NCBI RefSeq assembly: GCF_003123685.1
Contig: NZ_QCYJ01000170.1
Span: forward strand, 248,001 to 312,000
Length of the DNA stretch: 64,000 nt
Direction of reading: 5' to 3'
Source: Nocardia aurea
GTDB lineage: Bacteria > Actinomycetota > Actinomycetes > Mycobacteriales > Mycobacteriaceae
The position numbers and the translations under genes were made by a program. Positions 17,223 to 30,300 of this stretch are shown here, one piece after another. Within the stretch, counting starts at the first letter, position 1. Every line of letters starts with the position of its first letter. The notes below the pieces were generated by a model. It saw nothing but the letters and a program-made list of their open reading frames with translations, was not told the origin of the DNA and ran no database searches.

Positions 17223-18164
17223 TCAGTGGTGCGCGGGAGGCTTTCTCAGCGTGACGGTCGCCAGCGCCAGAATCATCTCGTCGGCCCCGGCGTCGACGAG
17301 CCGGACGCTGACCACACTGTGATCGGCGTCGTCGCGGATCACAGTGCCGTAGGTGCGCGCGGGCCCGACACGGACCTGCGCGAGGAAATTCATCTGGATA
17401 TCGGAGGCGACCAGTTCGGGGCGCATGGCGTTGGCCGCGTACTCCGCGAGCAGTGCCTGCACCCCACCCATGATCGTGCCGATCTGATTCGCGACGAACG
17501 GCGTGCGGTCGAGTTCGAGTTCGCCCCTTGCGGCGTCGATCACCCGGATGCCGAGGCGCGGATACAGCGCGTCCTCGATCGGCACCATGGGACGGCTGCG
17601 GATCTGCCCGATCCACCGATCGGGGGTGTACTCGTCGGCGCCGTGGGCGGCGGCGCGCGGCAACCGGGCGAAGGTGACCAGACCGCGCGCGGCCAGGGTC
17701 GGCCGCGACCGCGGATCCGCCGCGTCGATCGCCGCCGCCAGTTCGTGCAGATCCTCGCAGCCGTTTCCGTCGTAGACATCGGCGGCCACCACGACGACCT
17801 TCTTACCGACCCGGACCAGTGTGCTGTCCACCACGATCGGACCCACGGTCACCCATCCGGCGCCGTGCAGCGAAAGGTCCTGTGTCGCGGTCCAATCGGG
17901 AGCGGCGGCCACCAGGGCCGGGTCGGACGTCACGAAATCCATGACGGTGGCTTGGAGTCCGACGGGGGCGGTCCCGGCGTGGGACCGGAGTTTGTCGGTG
18001 AGATCGCATCGCAGCAACGAACGCGTCCGGTCCAGCTGTACCGACACCAGGCCGAAGTCGGACATGAAACTGTTCGTCTCCGACACCAGCAACTGCACGC
18101 CCTGGGTCGACGTGGCCACGCTGTCGGTCGACGCGATTCCGTTCCGGTTCGCGGGATCGCTCAT
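17223..18164 (-). CDS. Double-hotdog acyl-CoA thioesterase-like protein (PaaI-like)
   Basis: This 313-aa cytoplasmic protein appears to hold two hotdog halves. The N-terminal half (about 35-165) has a degenerate helix and AGTAPVGLQATVMDF. The C-terminal half (about 195-305) has the standard PaaI-type pattern NQIGTIMGGVQALLAEYAANA followed by the strand MNFLAQVRVGPART. PaaI-like enzymes hydrolyse acyl-CoA thioesters. A role in the adjacent NRPS pathway is possible but not shown, because a strong terminator hairpin separates the two genes and it therefore has its own promoter. A 15-bp palindrome lies 83 bp upstream of its start. Confidence 0.75.
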   Translation of the reverse strand: MSDPANRNGIASTDSVATSTQGVQLLVSETNSFMSDFGLVSVQLDRTRSLLRCDLTDKLRSHAGTAPVGLQATVMDFVTSDPALVAAAPDWTATQDLSLHGAGWVTVGPIVVDSTLVRVGKKVVVVAADVYDGNGCEDLHELAAAIDAADPRSRPTLAARGLVTFARLPRAAAHGADEYTPDRWIGQIRSRPMVPIEDALYPRLGIRVIDAARGELELDRTPFVANQIGTIMGGVQALLAEYAANAMRPELVASDIQMNFLAQVRVGPARTYGTVIRDDADHSVVSVRLVDAGADEMILALATVTLRKPPAHH

Positions 18165-18246
18165 GCGAGGTCACGACTGTCGGCTGAAGCGAAGCGCACC
18201 GGGCCTCCTGGTTTCGAACACCTATAGAAAGATCACTTCCATTTGC

Positions 18247-18261
18247 GAGAATAACATTCTC
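18247..18261. promoter_or_regulatory. Palindrome GAGAAT-AAC-ATTCTC
   Basis: This is a perfect 6-3-6 inverted repeat upstream of the thioesterase gene, within a locally AT-rich stretch, between that gene and the NRPS terminator. Position and symmetry suggest a dimeric repressor or activator site. The half-site ACATTCTC also occurs at 8113-8120, just upstream of the secreted esterase start. Confidence 0.4.
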
Positions 18262-18288
18262 CACACTGCTCGGTCGGATCGCGTGACG

Positions 18289-18323
18289 CCGACAGAGCCG
18301 CCCGGAGTGGGCGGCTCTGTCGG
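18289..18323 (-). terminator. Perfect 15-bp hairpin downstream of the NRPS
   Basis: Arms 18289-18303 (CCGACAGAGCCGCCC) and 18309-18323 are exact reverse complements with loop GGAGT. It begins 50 bp after the NRPS stop on its transcript, so it should end NRPS transcription before the thioesterase gene. Confidence 0.85.
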
Positions 18324-18372
18324 ATGCGGTGCGGTGGGTCGGCGGACGAGTGATCCTTCGCGCCGAACCCGA

Positions 18373-21300
18373 TCATTCCAGTCGGGCGTTGAGGATCCCG
18401 GCGATCTCGGCGATCGCCGTGGGCGCGGTCATCTCCAGGTGCTCGGCGTCGATATCGAAGTCCGAGATCCGGCCGTCGACGAAGGGCGTCCATCCCCGAT
18501 GTCCCTCGGCATCGGAGCGTCGGTCCCTGGTCGCGGTGAAGTACACCAGGTCGGTATCCACGACCGGGGGTCGCCAGGCGGCGGCCGCCCGGATCGAGAG
18601 GTTGTAGGCGGCGGTCAGGCGTTCGATCGTCGCGGCGTCGATATCGATGCCGTCACCCATATGCCGCGCGATCTGTTCGGCGGCTTCCTCCGCTGTCGCG
18701 TCGGCACTGACGAAATCGATGCCGAGGACGGGGCCGAGATTGCTGATCAGTTCCCCGGCCGTGATGGTCGAGACGGACGAGGCGTCGATACCACTGGATT
18801 CGGCGTCGAGCATGGCCAGCAGCGCGACCTCCTCCCCCTCGGCGCGCATCTCGGCGGCGATGGCGTGGGCGATCAGCCCGCCCAGCGACCAGCCCAGCAG
18901 GTGGTACGGGCCGTGCGGCTGGACCTTTCGGATCTCCTCGAAGTACCGGTGGGCGATATCGCCGATCGTCGTCGGGCCGGGATCCTCCCCGCCGATCTGG
19001 GGCGCCTGCAACCCGTAGATCGGCCTGCCGTCGGCGACGTACTGGTCGAGTACGTGGTAGCACCAGGCCAGACCGGAGGCGGGATGCACGCAGAACAGCG
19101 GCGCGCGTTCGCCCGACGTTCGGATCGGAAGCAGGACATCGATTCCGAGCGCGTTCGCGGTCGAGCCATCGTGACCGGAAGGGACCCCGGCCTCGATCCG
19201 CTTGGCGAGATCGGCGGGACTCGGGTCGGAGAACATCCAGCGAACCGGGATCTCGACATCGAGTTCCTTCTTCAATTCGCTCACCACCTGCACCGATCGC
19301 AGCGAGTTGCCGCCCAACGCGTAGAAATCGTCGTCGGCGCCGACCCGCGCCACACCGAGCACATGCTCGAACGCGCGCGCGACCTCCTCTTCGAGCCGGG
19401 AGGACGGCGCCCTGAACTCGCCGACCGCGAGCACCGGCTTCGGCAGCCGCGAGCGGTCCAGCTTGCCCGACATGGTCAGCGGCACCGTGTCGAGAACCAT
19501 GACGGTGGTCGGCACCATGTATTTCGGCAGTTTGGTCGCCGCGTACGCGAGTACTTCCTCGGTGTCGACCGTCGCGCCCGCGATCGGGACGAGATAGCAG
19601 ACGAGGTAGTCCACCGTGTCGGTGGCGACCACCGCGGCCACGGCGCGGGAGACGGCGTTGTGCTCGGCGAATACCGCCTCGATCTCGCCGAGTTCGATAC
19701 GCAGGCCGCGCAACTTCACCTGGAAATCGGTGCGGCCCAGGTATTCCAGTTCGCCGCTGTGCTGCCAGCGCGCCAGATCACCGGTGCGGTACATCCGTCC
19801 ACCCGGACTGTGCGGGTCGGCCACGAACCGTTCCGAGGTCAGGCCGGGCCGTGCGGTATAGCCGCGCGCGATCTGGGTGCCCGCCAGGTACAGTTCGCCC
19901 GCGACACCGGGCGGAACCGGCCGCAACCTGGAGTCGAGCACATAGGCTCGCGCGTTCCACACCGGCACGCCCATCGGCATACTCCCGGTGTCGGTCTCGC
20001 TCACCCGATGTGCCGTCGCGTGCAGCGTGAATTCGGTCGGACCGTACAGATTGTGCAACTCGGTCTCCGGCATCACCGGCCGCGCCGCCGCCACGACTTC
20101 CGCGCCGAACGCCTCGCCGCCGACGAGTACCGCCCGCAGGGTATCCAGCGAATGCGTCGGCGCGGCGTCCGCGAACACCGCCAGCATGGACGGCACGAAC
20201 GAGGTCAGCGTGACCCCGTGTGCGGCGATGGTTTCCGCGAGGTAGGCCGGATCGGTATGGCCGTCGGGACGGGCGATCACCAGCCGCGCGCCCGCCGCGA
20301 GGGTGCCGAAGAGTTCCCACACCGAGACGTCGAAGGTCGCCGGTGTCTTCTGCAACACCACGTCCCGCGATGTCAGCGCGTAGGTCCCGCTGACCCAGCT
20401 CAACTGGTTGAGCACCGAATGATGCGGCACGGCCACGCCTTTCGGCCTGCCCGTCGAACCGGAGGTGAACATCACGTAGGCGAGGTTGTACGGGCGCAGC
20501 GGGGCGAGACGATCGTCGTCGGTGACGGGCGCCTCGTCGAATCCGGACAGATCCAGCCCGTCCAGGGTCGACAGTTCGACCACCGCGCCCGCGGTCGCCA
20601 GCATGTACTCGATGCGCTCGGCCGGGTGGTCCGGGTCGATCGGCACGTATCCGCCGCCCGCGGCGTGAACCGCGTACATCGCGACCACCTGATCCAGCGA
20701 ACGCCGCATCCGCAGCGCCACCAACGACTCCGGACCGACCCCGCGCGTGATCAGCCAGCGCGCCAATCGGTTGACGCGCGAGGCGAACTGGGCGTAGGTC
20801 AGCGACTGGTCACCGAACAGCACCGCGGTGCGGTCGGCGTAGCGCTGCGCCGCGCGGGCGAAGGCCGAGGCCAGTGTCTCGTCCGGGAGCGGGTGGTCGG
20901 TCGAGTTCCACCGCACCAGCACGGTGTCCCGCTCCGCGGCGTCGAGCAGGTCGACGTCGTGCACCGGCCGAGCGGGGTCGGTCACCAGCGCGTCGAGCAA
21001 CCGCAGCAGGCGGGCGATCAGTTTCGCGGCGGTACCCGAGTCGAACAGGTCGGTCGCGTAGGTCAATCCGCCCGTGATGCCCGAGGGAGCGCCGGTCTCG
21101 TCGTAGGTGTCCGACACCGTGACCTGTAGGTCGAACAGCGAGGTACCGGTGTCGGCGTCGAGTCCGGACATGGACAGTCCCGGTAGTTCGAGGTCGGTCC
21201 TGGCGAGATTCTGGAATGCCAGCATCACCTGGAACAGGGGGTGGTACGCGTGCGACCGGGCCGGATTCAACTCCTGAACCAGCCGTTCGAACGGCACGTC

Positions 21301-24300
21301 GGCGTGGCCGAAGGCGGCCAGATCGTTCTCACGCACCTGCTCGAGCAGTTCGCTGAACGACATCCCCGGACGCAATCGGGTCCGCAGCACGAGGGTGTTG
21401 ACGAACATGCCGACCAGACCGTCGAGTTCCGGCTCGCCACGGCCGGCGTAGGGGGTGCCGATCGTGATGTCGTCGGTGTCGGCCAGCCGCGCCAGCGTCG
21501 CGGCCAACGCGGCGTGGAACACCATGAACAGCGTCGTGTTGTGCGCCCGCGCGATCCGCTGCAATCCGGCGTGCAGGTCGGCGCCGATATCGATCGGGAT
21601 ACTCACACCCGCGTAGGACGGGCTCGGCGGCCGCGGCCGGTCCGCCGGAAGTTCCAGCAGCGCGGGCATATCGGCCAATTGCCGCGTCCAGTAGTCGATC
21701 TGGGCGCGCAGCAGCGATTCGGGGTCGTCCTCGGTGCCGAGCACGGCATGCTGCCAGATCGAGTAGTCCGCGTATTGCACCGTGAGCGGCTCCCAGCCGG
21801 GCGCTTCGTCCAGCAGCCGGGCCTCGTAGGCGACCATCATGTCCCGCGCGAGCGGCCCGAGCGAGGACCCGTCACCGGCGATGTGGTGCATCACCACGGC
21901 CAGCACCCACTCCTGGGCGCCGAGTTCGAACAGGTGGACCCGGAACGGCACCTCGGTGGTCACATCGAACGGTGTCGCCAGCAGGTCCGAGACCGCTTGC
22001 GCCAGTTCGATCTCGGCGACCCCGGTCACGGCCATCGCCGGCGCGACGGCTTCGGCGGCGGGGAGGACGAGTTGGACGGGTTCGCCCGCGATCTCGGGAT
22101 AGACGGTCCGGAGTACCTCGTGCCTGGTGACGACGTCACCGACCGCACTGTGCAGCGCGTCGATCTCCAACCGACCGGACAGGCGCAGCACGATCGGGAT
22201 GCTGTAGGCGGGTGATTCGGGCTCGAACCGGTTCAGGAACCACATCCGCTGCTGGGCGTACGACAGCGGGATGTGTCGCGGGCGCGGCTGGGCGGTCAGC
22301 GCGAGCCGGGCGGTGTCGGTGTGGGTTTCGGCGCGCGCCGCCAATTTCTCGACGGTCGGCGCCTCGAAGATCATCGACACCGGCACATTCGTGTCGAGCG
22401 CGGCGCCGATCCGCGCGGCGACCCGGGTCGCCACCAGACTGTTGCCGCCGAGGTCGAAGAAGTCGTCGTCCGCGCCGACCGCGCGGCCGATGCCCAGCAT
22501 CTCGGAGAACACTCCGGCCACGATCTCCTCCACCGGCGAGGCCGGGGCGCGGAACTGCTTGACCGCGACGATCGGGGCGGGCAGCGCCTTGCGATCGAGT
22601 TTTCCGCTGGGTGAGAGGGGGATCTCGTCGAGGACGACGACCGCGGCGGGCACCATGTACGGGGGCAGGGACTCGGCCAGTTCGGCACGCAATCGCTCAC
22701 CCGAGATCGTCGCGTCCGCGACCGGCGCCACGTAGGACACCAACATCAGCGGCGCCGCCCCGTCGCGCCGGGGCACGGTCACCGCGAATCCCACGTCCGC
22801 GTGCGCGCCGAGCAGCGCGTCGATCTCGCCGAGTTCCACTCGGAAGCCGCGGATCTTCACCTGGAAATCGTTGCGTCCCACGAATTCCAGGTCGCCGTCG
22901 GTATTCCAGCGGACCACGTCACCGGTGCGGTACAGCATCCGTCCCGGCGCGCCGAAGGGGTGCGCCACGAACCGCGTGGCCGACGTGCCGGGCCTGTTCA
23001 GATATCCGCGGGCGAGCGCGGGGCCTGCCAGATACAGCTCGCCGCTCACCCCCGCGGGGACCGGCCGTAGCCGGTTGTCCAGTACCAGGGCCTGCATCGC
23101 GGGCAACGGAGCGCCGATCGTCGACGGCTCACCCGGGCGGAGCGGTTCGGTCGCCGAGGCGACGATCGTGGTCTCGGTCGGGCCGTACAGCACCCGGAAC
23201 TGTCTGGCTCCCGCGCTGTCGGTGCGCACCCAGCGGTTGATCAGGTCGGTCGGGACCTCGTCACCACCGGACATCACGACCCGCAGCTCGTCGAGCCCGG
23301 CCGGATCCACCGAGGCGAGCGCGGCGGGAGTGACGAAGGCGTGCGTGACCCGCCGCGCGCGCAGCAATTCGGCCAGTTCGTCGCCACCGCGTATCTCCGA
23401 GGGCGCCACCACCAGCGCGGCGCCCGCACCGACCGCGAGCAGGATCTCCAGTAGTGAGGCGTCGAAGGAGGGCGACGCGAAATGCAGTACCCGCGAGTCG
23501 GGCCCGAGTTCGGTATCCGCGCGTTGTGCCGTGAGGTAGTCGGCGATGCCGGCATGGCTCACGACGACGCCCTTGGGCACACCGGTGGATCCCGAGGTGA
23601 AGATCACCCAGGCCACGTTCGAGGCCCGCAGTGGGCGCAACCGCTCTCCCTGTTCGACCGTCGCGCCGTCCAGCGCGTCGACCCGCGCCGACACCTCGGG
23701 GTCGTCGACGACGATCCATTCCATCGAATCGGGCAGCGCGGCGCGCGCGGAGGACACCGTCACCCCGAGTGCCGCGTGCGAATCCGCCACCATCTGCTCG
23801 ATCCGGGCGGCCGGGTAGCCAGGATCGACCGGCACGTAGGCCGCACCCGATTTCACCACCGCCCACCACGCGACCACCGATTCCAGCGACCGCGCGACGG
23901 CCACGACGACGGGGCGATCCGGTCCGGCCCCGGCACCGATCAGCATCCGCGCCCATCGATTCGACCGCTCGTCGAGTTCGGCGTAGGACAGTTCGACATC
24001 TCCCGCCACCAGCGCGAGACCGTCACGATTGTCCCGCACGGCCGAGGCGAACACCTCCGGCAACAGTGTCGGCGCGGTCGCCGCGTGCGGACCGAACCGC
24101 GACAGCAGCGCGGACCGTTCGTCGTCGTCGAGCCAGTCGATATCCCCGACGGCGACCGTCGGGTCGTCGGCGACAGCTTCCAGTACCCGCAGCAACCGCG
24201 CGACGAATCCCACCACCGTCGCCTCGTCGAACAGATCCCGAGCGAACATCATCATGCCCGAGATTCCCTGTGTCACACCGGCTTTCGCGTACGAATCGGA

Positions 24301-27300
24301 GACGATCAATTGCAGGTCGAACTGCGAGATCCCGGAGTCGAAATCGGCCCGCGACACCGCGACGTCGGGGAGTACGACCTCGACGGTCGACAGATTCTGG
24401 AATGCCAGCGCGACCTGGAACAGCGGATGCTGTGCCTTCGAGCGCACCGGATTGAGTTCCTCCACCACCCGCTCGAACGGCACATCGGCGTGTTCGAACG
24501 CCAGTAGGTCGGTTTCCCTGATCCGTTCCAGCAGGTCGGCGAAGGCTTCGTCACCGCGCAGTGGAGTCCGCAGTGCCAGCGTGTTGACGAACATTCCCAC
24601 CAGCGCGTCGAGCCCCGGTTCACCCCGGCCCGCGACCGGCGTGCCGATCACGACGTCGTCGCTGTCGCTCAAACGCCCCAGGACCACCGCCAGCGCGGCG
24701 TGTACCACCATGAACAGCGACGATCCGCGCGAACGTGCCAGTGCGAGCAGTCGACCGTGCAGTCTCGCCCCGATCTCCACCGGCACCCGGCCGCCCGCCA
24801 GCGACGCCACCGCGGGGCGAGGCCGGTCCGCGGGCAGGTCCAGTCGATCCGGGGCCTCGTCCAGCGTCGAACGCCAGAAAGCCAGTTGCGCGTGCATCAA
24901 CGATTCCGGATCCTCGTCCGCGCCGAGCACCTGGCGTTGCCACAGCGCGTAGTCGGCGTACTGCACCTCGAGGGGCTCCCACACCGGCGCGTGTCCGGCC
25001 AGACGCGCCGCGTAGGCCGCCATCACGTCCCGTGCCAGCGGACCCATCGACTGGCCGTCACCGGCGATGTGATGGACGACGAGCACCAGCATGAACTGTC
25101 CGATGCCGCCGTCGGTCTCCTGGTCGACCTCGAACAGCCCGACCCGCATCGGCACCTGGGTGGTCACGTCGAATCCGCGCTGCACGAATTCGCCGACGAC
25201 CTCCCTGACCGAATTCGCCGAGACACGCGTGGTCTCCACCACCAGTTGCGGATCGTCGAGTACCGACTGTCGCGGCTCACCGGCCGTCTCCGGATAGATC
25301 GTGCGCAACACCTCGTGGCGTCCGATCACGTCGTCCAGCGCCGCTTCCAGGGCCGCGGTGTCCAATTGACCCGACAGCCGCAGCATCACCGGAATGTTGT
25401 ACGCGGCCGATTCCGGCTCCAGGCGGTTCAGGAACCACATCCGTTGCTGCGCCAGCGACAGCGGCACCGGATCGGGCCGCACCGTCGCGGTCAACGGCAC
25501 CCGGCCACCCCCGCTGAGCGATTCGGCGAGTTCGGCCAGATCCTTGACGGTCGGTGACTCGAACAGCGACCGCACCGGAACCCGGACGTCCAAGGCGGCG
25601 CCGACCCGCGCCGCGACCAGCGACGCGGTCAGCGAGTCACCACCGAGGGCGAAGAAATCGTCGTCGACGCCGACCTGATGGACATCGAGCACCTGCTCGA
25701 AGGCGGTCGCGACGACGGCTTCCAGCCACGTCGACGGCGCCCGGAACTCCCGAACGGCGAAGACCGGTTCCGGGAGACGGTCCCGATCCAGCTTCCCGGT
25801 CTGGGTCAAAGGAACCTCGTCGAGCACCATGACGGCGGCGGGCACCATGTAACCGGGCAGCACCTCGGTCAGCGCCGTGCGCAACTGCTCACCGGACAGG
25901 GTGGTGCCCGGCGACGGTGTCACATACGACACCAGGATCGACGGGCGGCGATCGTCGCTGCGCGGCACGGTGACCGCGAACGCCACGTTCGCGTGCGCGC
26001 CCAGCGCCGCGTCGATCTCGCTCAGCTCGACCCTGGTGCCACGTACCTTCACCTGGAAATCGTTGCGCCCCAAGAATTCCAATTGGTCGTCGGCGTTTCG
26101 CCGGACCATATCGCCGGTGCGGTACATCGGACGTCCGGGCTCGCCGAACGGGCAGGCGACGAACCTCGCTGCGGTGAGCCCGGGCCTATCGATGTATCCC
26201 TCGGCCAGTCCCGGCCCGAACAGATACAGCTCACCCGCGACACCGAGCGGCACCGGACGCAGCCAGGTGTCGAGCACGACGGTCGCGACGGGTCCGACCG
26301 GCCCGCCGATGGTGATCGGCGCGCCCGGCTTGAGCGCTTCGCTCGCGGTGGCCCAGATGGTCGACTCGGTCGGCCCGTAGAGGTTGACCATGGTCCGGTC
26401 CGGCGCCCACCGATCGACCAGTTCCGGTCCGACCGCTTCACCGGCCGTCGCCAGTACGCGCAACCCGTCCAGGCCCTCGCGCGGGACCGTGGCCAGCGCC
26501 GACGGTGTCAGCACGGCGTGTGAAACCTGTTCTCGCCGGATCAGATCCGCGAGTTCGCGACCGCCGAAGACCTCCGGCGGCGACAGCACCAGCCTGCCGC
26601 CGGAGCCGTGCGCCATCAGCAGTTCGAAGATCGAGGCGTCGAAGCTGGGCGAGGCGACCTGGAGTACCGTCGACGCGCGGTCGACACCGAGCAGTTTGCG
26701 TTGCGCCGCGACGACATCGCCCAGACCTCGATGACCGAGCAGCACGCCCTTGGGTGTTCCGGTCGAACCGGAGGTGTAGATCACGTACGCGGTGCGATCG
26801 ATCCTGATCGGGCCGCCGCGATCGGCATCGGTGATCGCGGCGTCGGACACCGACGCCATGACGGCGAGGGTGTCCTCGTCGTCGACGATCAGCCAGTCGA
26901 CGACATCGGGCAGGGATTTCCTGGAGGCGGTGACGGTCAGCCCCATCGACGCGCCGGAATCCGACAGCAGGAATCCGATGCGCTCGGCGGGCAGATTCGG
27001 GTCGATCGGCACGAACGCGGCACCCGCCTTCGCGGCGGCCCAGATCGTGACGATCCCCTCCAGCGAGCGCGGGAACGCGCAGGCGACGACCGCCGGACGT
27101 CCACCGGTGCGCCGCAGCAGGATTCGGGCGAGGCGGTTGGAGCGCTCGTCGAGTTCGCCGTAGGTGGTCGCGACCTCACCGCATGTCACCGCGATCGCGG
27201 CGGGTTCGCGGGAGGCGGAACCGGTGAGGATGTCGGGCAGCGGTACGGGGTAGACGTGTTCGACCGCGGTAGGCCACGACGGACCCGGTTCCTCCAGTGT

Positions 27301-30300
27301 GATCGCACCGAGCCGGGTGGCCGGTTCCGCGGCGACCCTGTTCAGCAGTTCGACGAACCGGTCGAGTATCTTCCGCGCTCGCGCCGTGTCGAATTCGTCC
27401 ACGAGGAACCTGAGGGTGATCTGCAAACCCTGCGCGTTGCCGTTGTCGGCGGGCTGCGGGGCGACGACCAGGCTCAACGGATACGGGGTGGCGTCGATGC
27501 CGGTGATGTCGTCGATACGCAGACCCGCGGATTCCACGAGGTGCTGTAGCGCGCCCTGGTGCAGGGGGAACGACTGATAGGCCAGCGCGGTGTCGAAGAG
27601 TTCGGACACCCCGACGCTGCGATGGATATCGGGCAGACCGATGTAGTGGTGGTCCAACATGGCGGCGTGCTGTTCCTGAATGTGAACCAGCAACTGCCGC
27701 AACGAGAGATCCGGTTCGAGCCGCACCCGGACGGGCACCGTGTTCAGGAACATGCCCAGCGTCTGCTCGACCCTCGGCAGCTCCGGCGGCCTGCCCGATA
27801 CCGCCGAGCCGAAGATCACTTCGGTGTCACCGGTCAGCACCCGCAGGTTCAGTGCCCAGGCCGCGGCCAGGGCGGTGTTGAGGGTGACGGCCGCTTCGGC
27901 CGCGACCGCGCGCAACTGTCCGAACCGCTGCGCCGACAGCTCGGCGACGATCTCGCCCGCCGCCGTCGAACCTCCGGCGGCGCCGCGACGGGCGACGCGG
28001 GTCGGCGAGTCGATATCGGAATAGGCCCGCGCCCACGCGGCCCTGGAAGCGGCGGCATCCTGTCGACGCAACCAGGCGAGGTAGTCCCGATAGGAGGGGG
28101 CGGGGCCGGTCGCCTCGATCTGCGACGGAGACCCGTAGTACTCGAGTAGTTCCCGCATCAGCAGCGGCATCGACCAGCCGTCGAGGATCACGTGATGATT
28201 GGTGACCAGCAGCCGGAACGTACCGGCATCGACACGGATCAGCGTGAACCGGATCAGCGGCGGGGCCGCGAGGTCGAAGCCCGCCGCGGCGTCCGCGGCG
28301 GCGAAAGCGGCGATGTCGGTGGGAGATTCCGCATCGCCGACCTCGGTCAGATCGACATCGTGGAACGGGACGTCGGCGTGGTTCAGCACGATCTGGCACG
28401 GCCCGGCGGCCGTCTCGGTGAACGCGGCCCGCAGGATGTCGTGCCGGTCCACGAGCGCCTGGGCGGCGCGGCGCAGGCGCTCACCGTCGACCTCGCCGGA
28501 GAAACCGATCATCGTCTGCACGGTGTAGTTGTCGACGGCGTCCTGGTCGAACATCGAGTGGAAGTGGATGCCGGACTGCATCGGCGAGAGCGGCCACACG
28601 TCGGCCAGCGCACGATACTGCTGCTCGAGTCGTTCGATATCGGGTTGCGCGAGGGCAACGAGCGGGAAATCCGAGGGTCGGTAGGCGCGTGCCTCGCCGC
28701 GGTGGCCGGTCCGATGCAGGGGACGTTCCTCGATCGGCACGGGGGCCGGTTCGCCGCGCGCGATCGCGGCCAGGGCGGCGACCGTCTTGCCCTCGAACAC
28801 ATTGCGCGGGGTGATGGTGAGTCCGGCGGACCTGGCCAGCGCCACCAACCGCATCGAGACGATGCTGTCGCCGCCGAGGGTGAAGAAGTTGCTGTCGGCC
28901 GAGACGTTCTCCAGATGCAGCACATCCGCGAACAACTGCGCCATGAGATGTTCGGCGGGCGTCGACGGCGGCCTGCCGCCCTCGCTCTCCGAGCGGAAGG
29001 CGCGCTCGCGCAATGCCTTACGGTCGATCTTGCCGGTCGGCGTGAGCGGCATCGAATCCAGTTCCACGATCGCCGTCGGGTTCATATAGTGAGCGAGGGT
29101 GTCGGCGAGGTCTTCGTGCAGTGCTCGCACGTCGAGCGTGGCGCCCGACGCGGCGACGATGTAGGACACCAGGACCGGCTGACCCGCCGGTCCCCGCTGG
29201 GCGACGGTGGCGACACTGGACACCGCGCCGTGTCGTGCCAGGTGGGCGTCGACATCGCCCGGCTCGATCCGCAGGCCGTGGATCTTGACCTGCTGGTCGT
29301 TGCGGCCCAGGTAATCCAGTTCCAATCCGTCCCGGCCACGCACCCAGCGCACGGAATCGCCGGTGCGGTAGATCCGCTCACCGCCTGCCGAGCGCGGGTC
29401 GGCGACGAATCGCGACGCGGTCACCCCGGGGCGATCGAAGTAGCCGCGGGCGAGTCCCGGTCCGCCGAGATAGAGTTCGCCGACCACCCCGACCGGCACC
29501 GGACGCATCCACATATCGAGGACCGCCGCCGTGACACCGCGGATCGGACGCCCGATCGTCACCGGTTCACCGGGCCGCAGCATCTCCGAACCGGTTGCCC
29601 AGATGGTGGTTTCGGTGGGTCCGTAGTGATTCATCAGCCTGCGCCGCGGCGCCCACCGGTTCACGGTGTCCGATCCGGTGGCCTCACCGACGACCGCGAT
29701 GGCCCGCAGCGACGGCAGTCCGGACGGATCCATCGTATTCAGCGCCGACGGGGTGATGATGGCGTGCGAAACCTTCTCCGCCCGAATCAGTTCCGCGAGA
29801 TCACTGCCCGCGTACACGTGCGGCGGCGCCACCACGAGGCAGGCGCCGCTGCTGTGGGCGAGCAGTACCTCCGACAAGCAGGCGTCGAACCCCGGCGAGG
29901 CGACCTGGAGGACCGCCGAATCGGCGTCCGCGCCGAAGGCTTCGGCCTGCGCGGCGACGAGATCGGCCAGACCTCGGTGACTGAGTTCGACCGCCTTCGG
30001 CTTGCCCGTCGATCCGGAGGTGTAGATCATGTAGGCCGCGTTGTCGGGCCGGATCGCGCCCGCCACCACCGGTTCGCCGGTCGAGCGGTGCACCGCGGGC
30101 ATGTCGTCCAGGTACAACCAGTCGACCGATTCCGGAAGGCGCGCGGCGACGGCGTCGACCGTCACCCCCAGCTTGCTCCCGGAGTCGGACAGCAGCTCCG
30201 CGATCCGTTCGGGCGGGTTGCCCGGATCGAGCGCGACGAAGGCGGCGCCGGTCTTCGCCACGGCCCAGATCGCCACGACCAGTTCGACCGAGCGCGGAAC

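Noticed and set aside
17821..21129. 1,100-codon plus-strand frame opposite the NRPS 3' end
   Set aside because: Antisense shadow of the NRPS; low-complexity, basic product with no motif. The same applies to similar frames at 28192-31125, 32797-34665 and 7279-9840.
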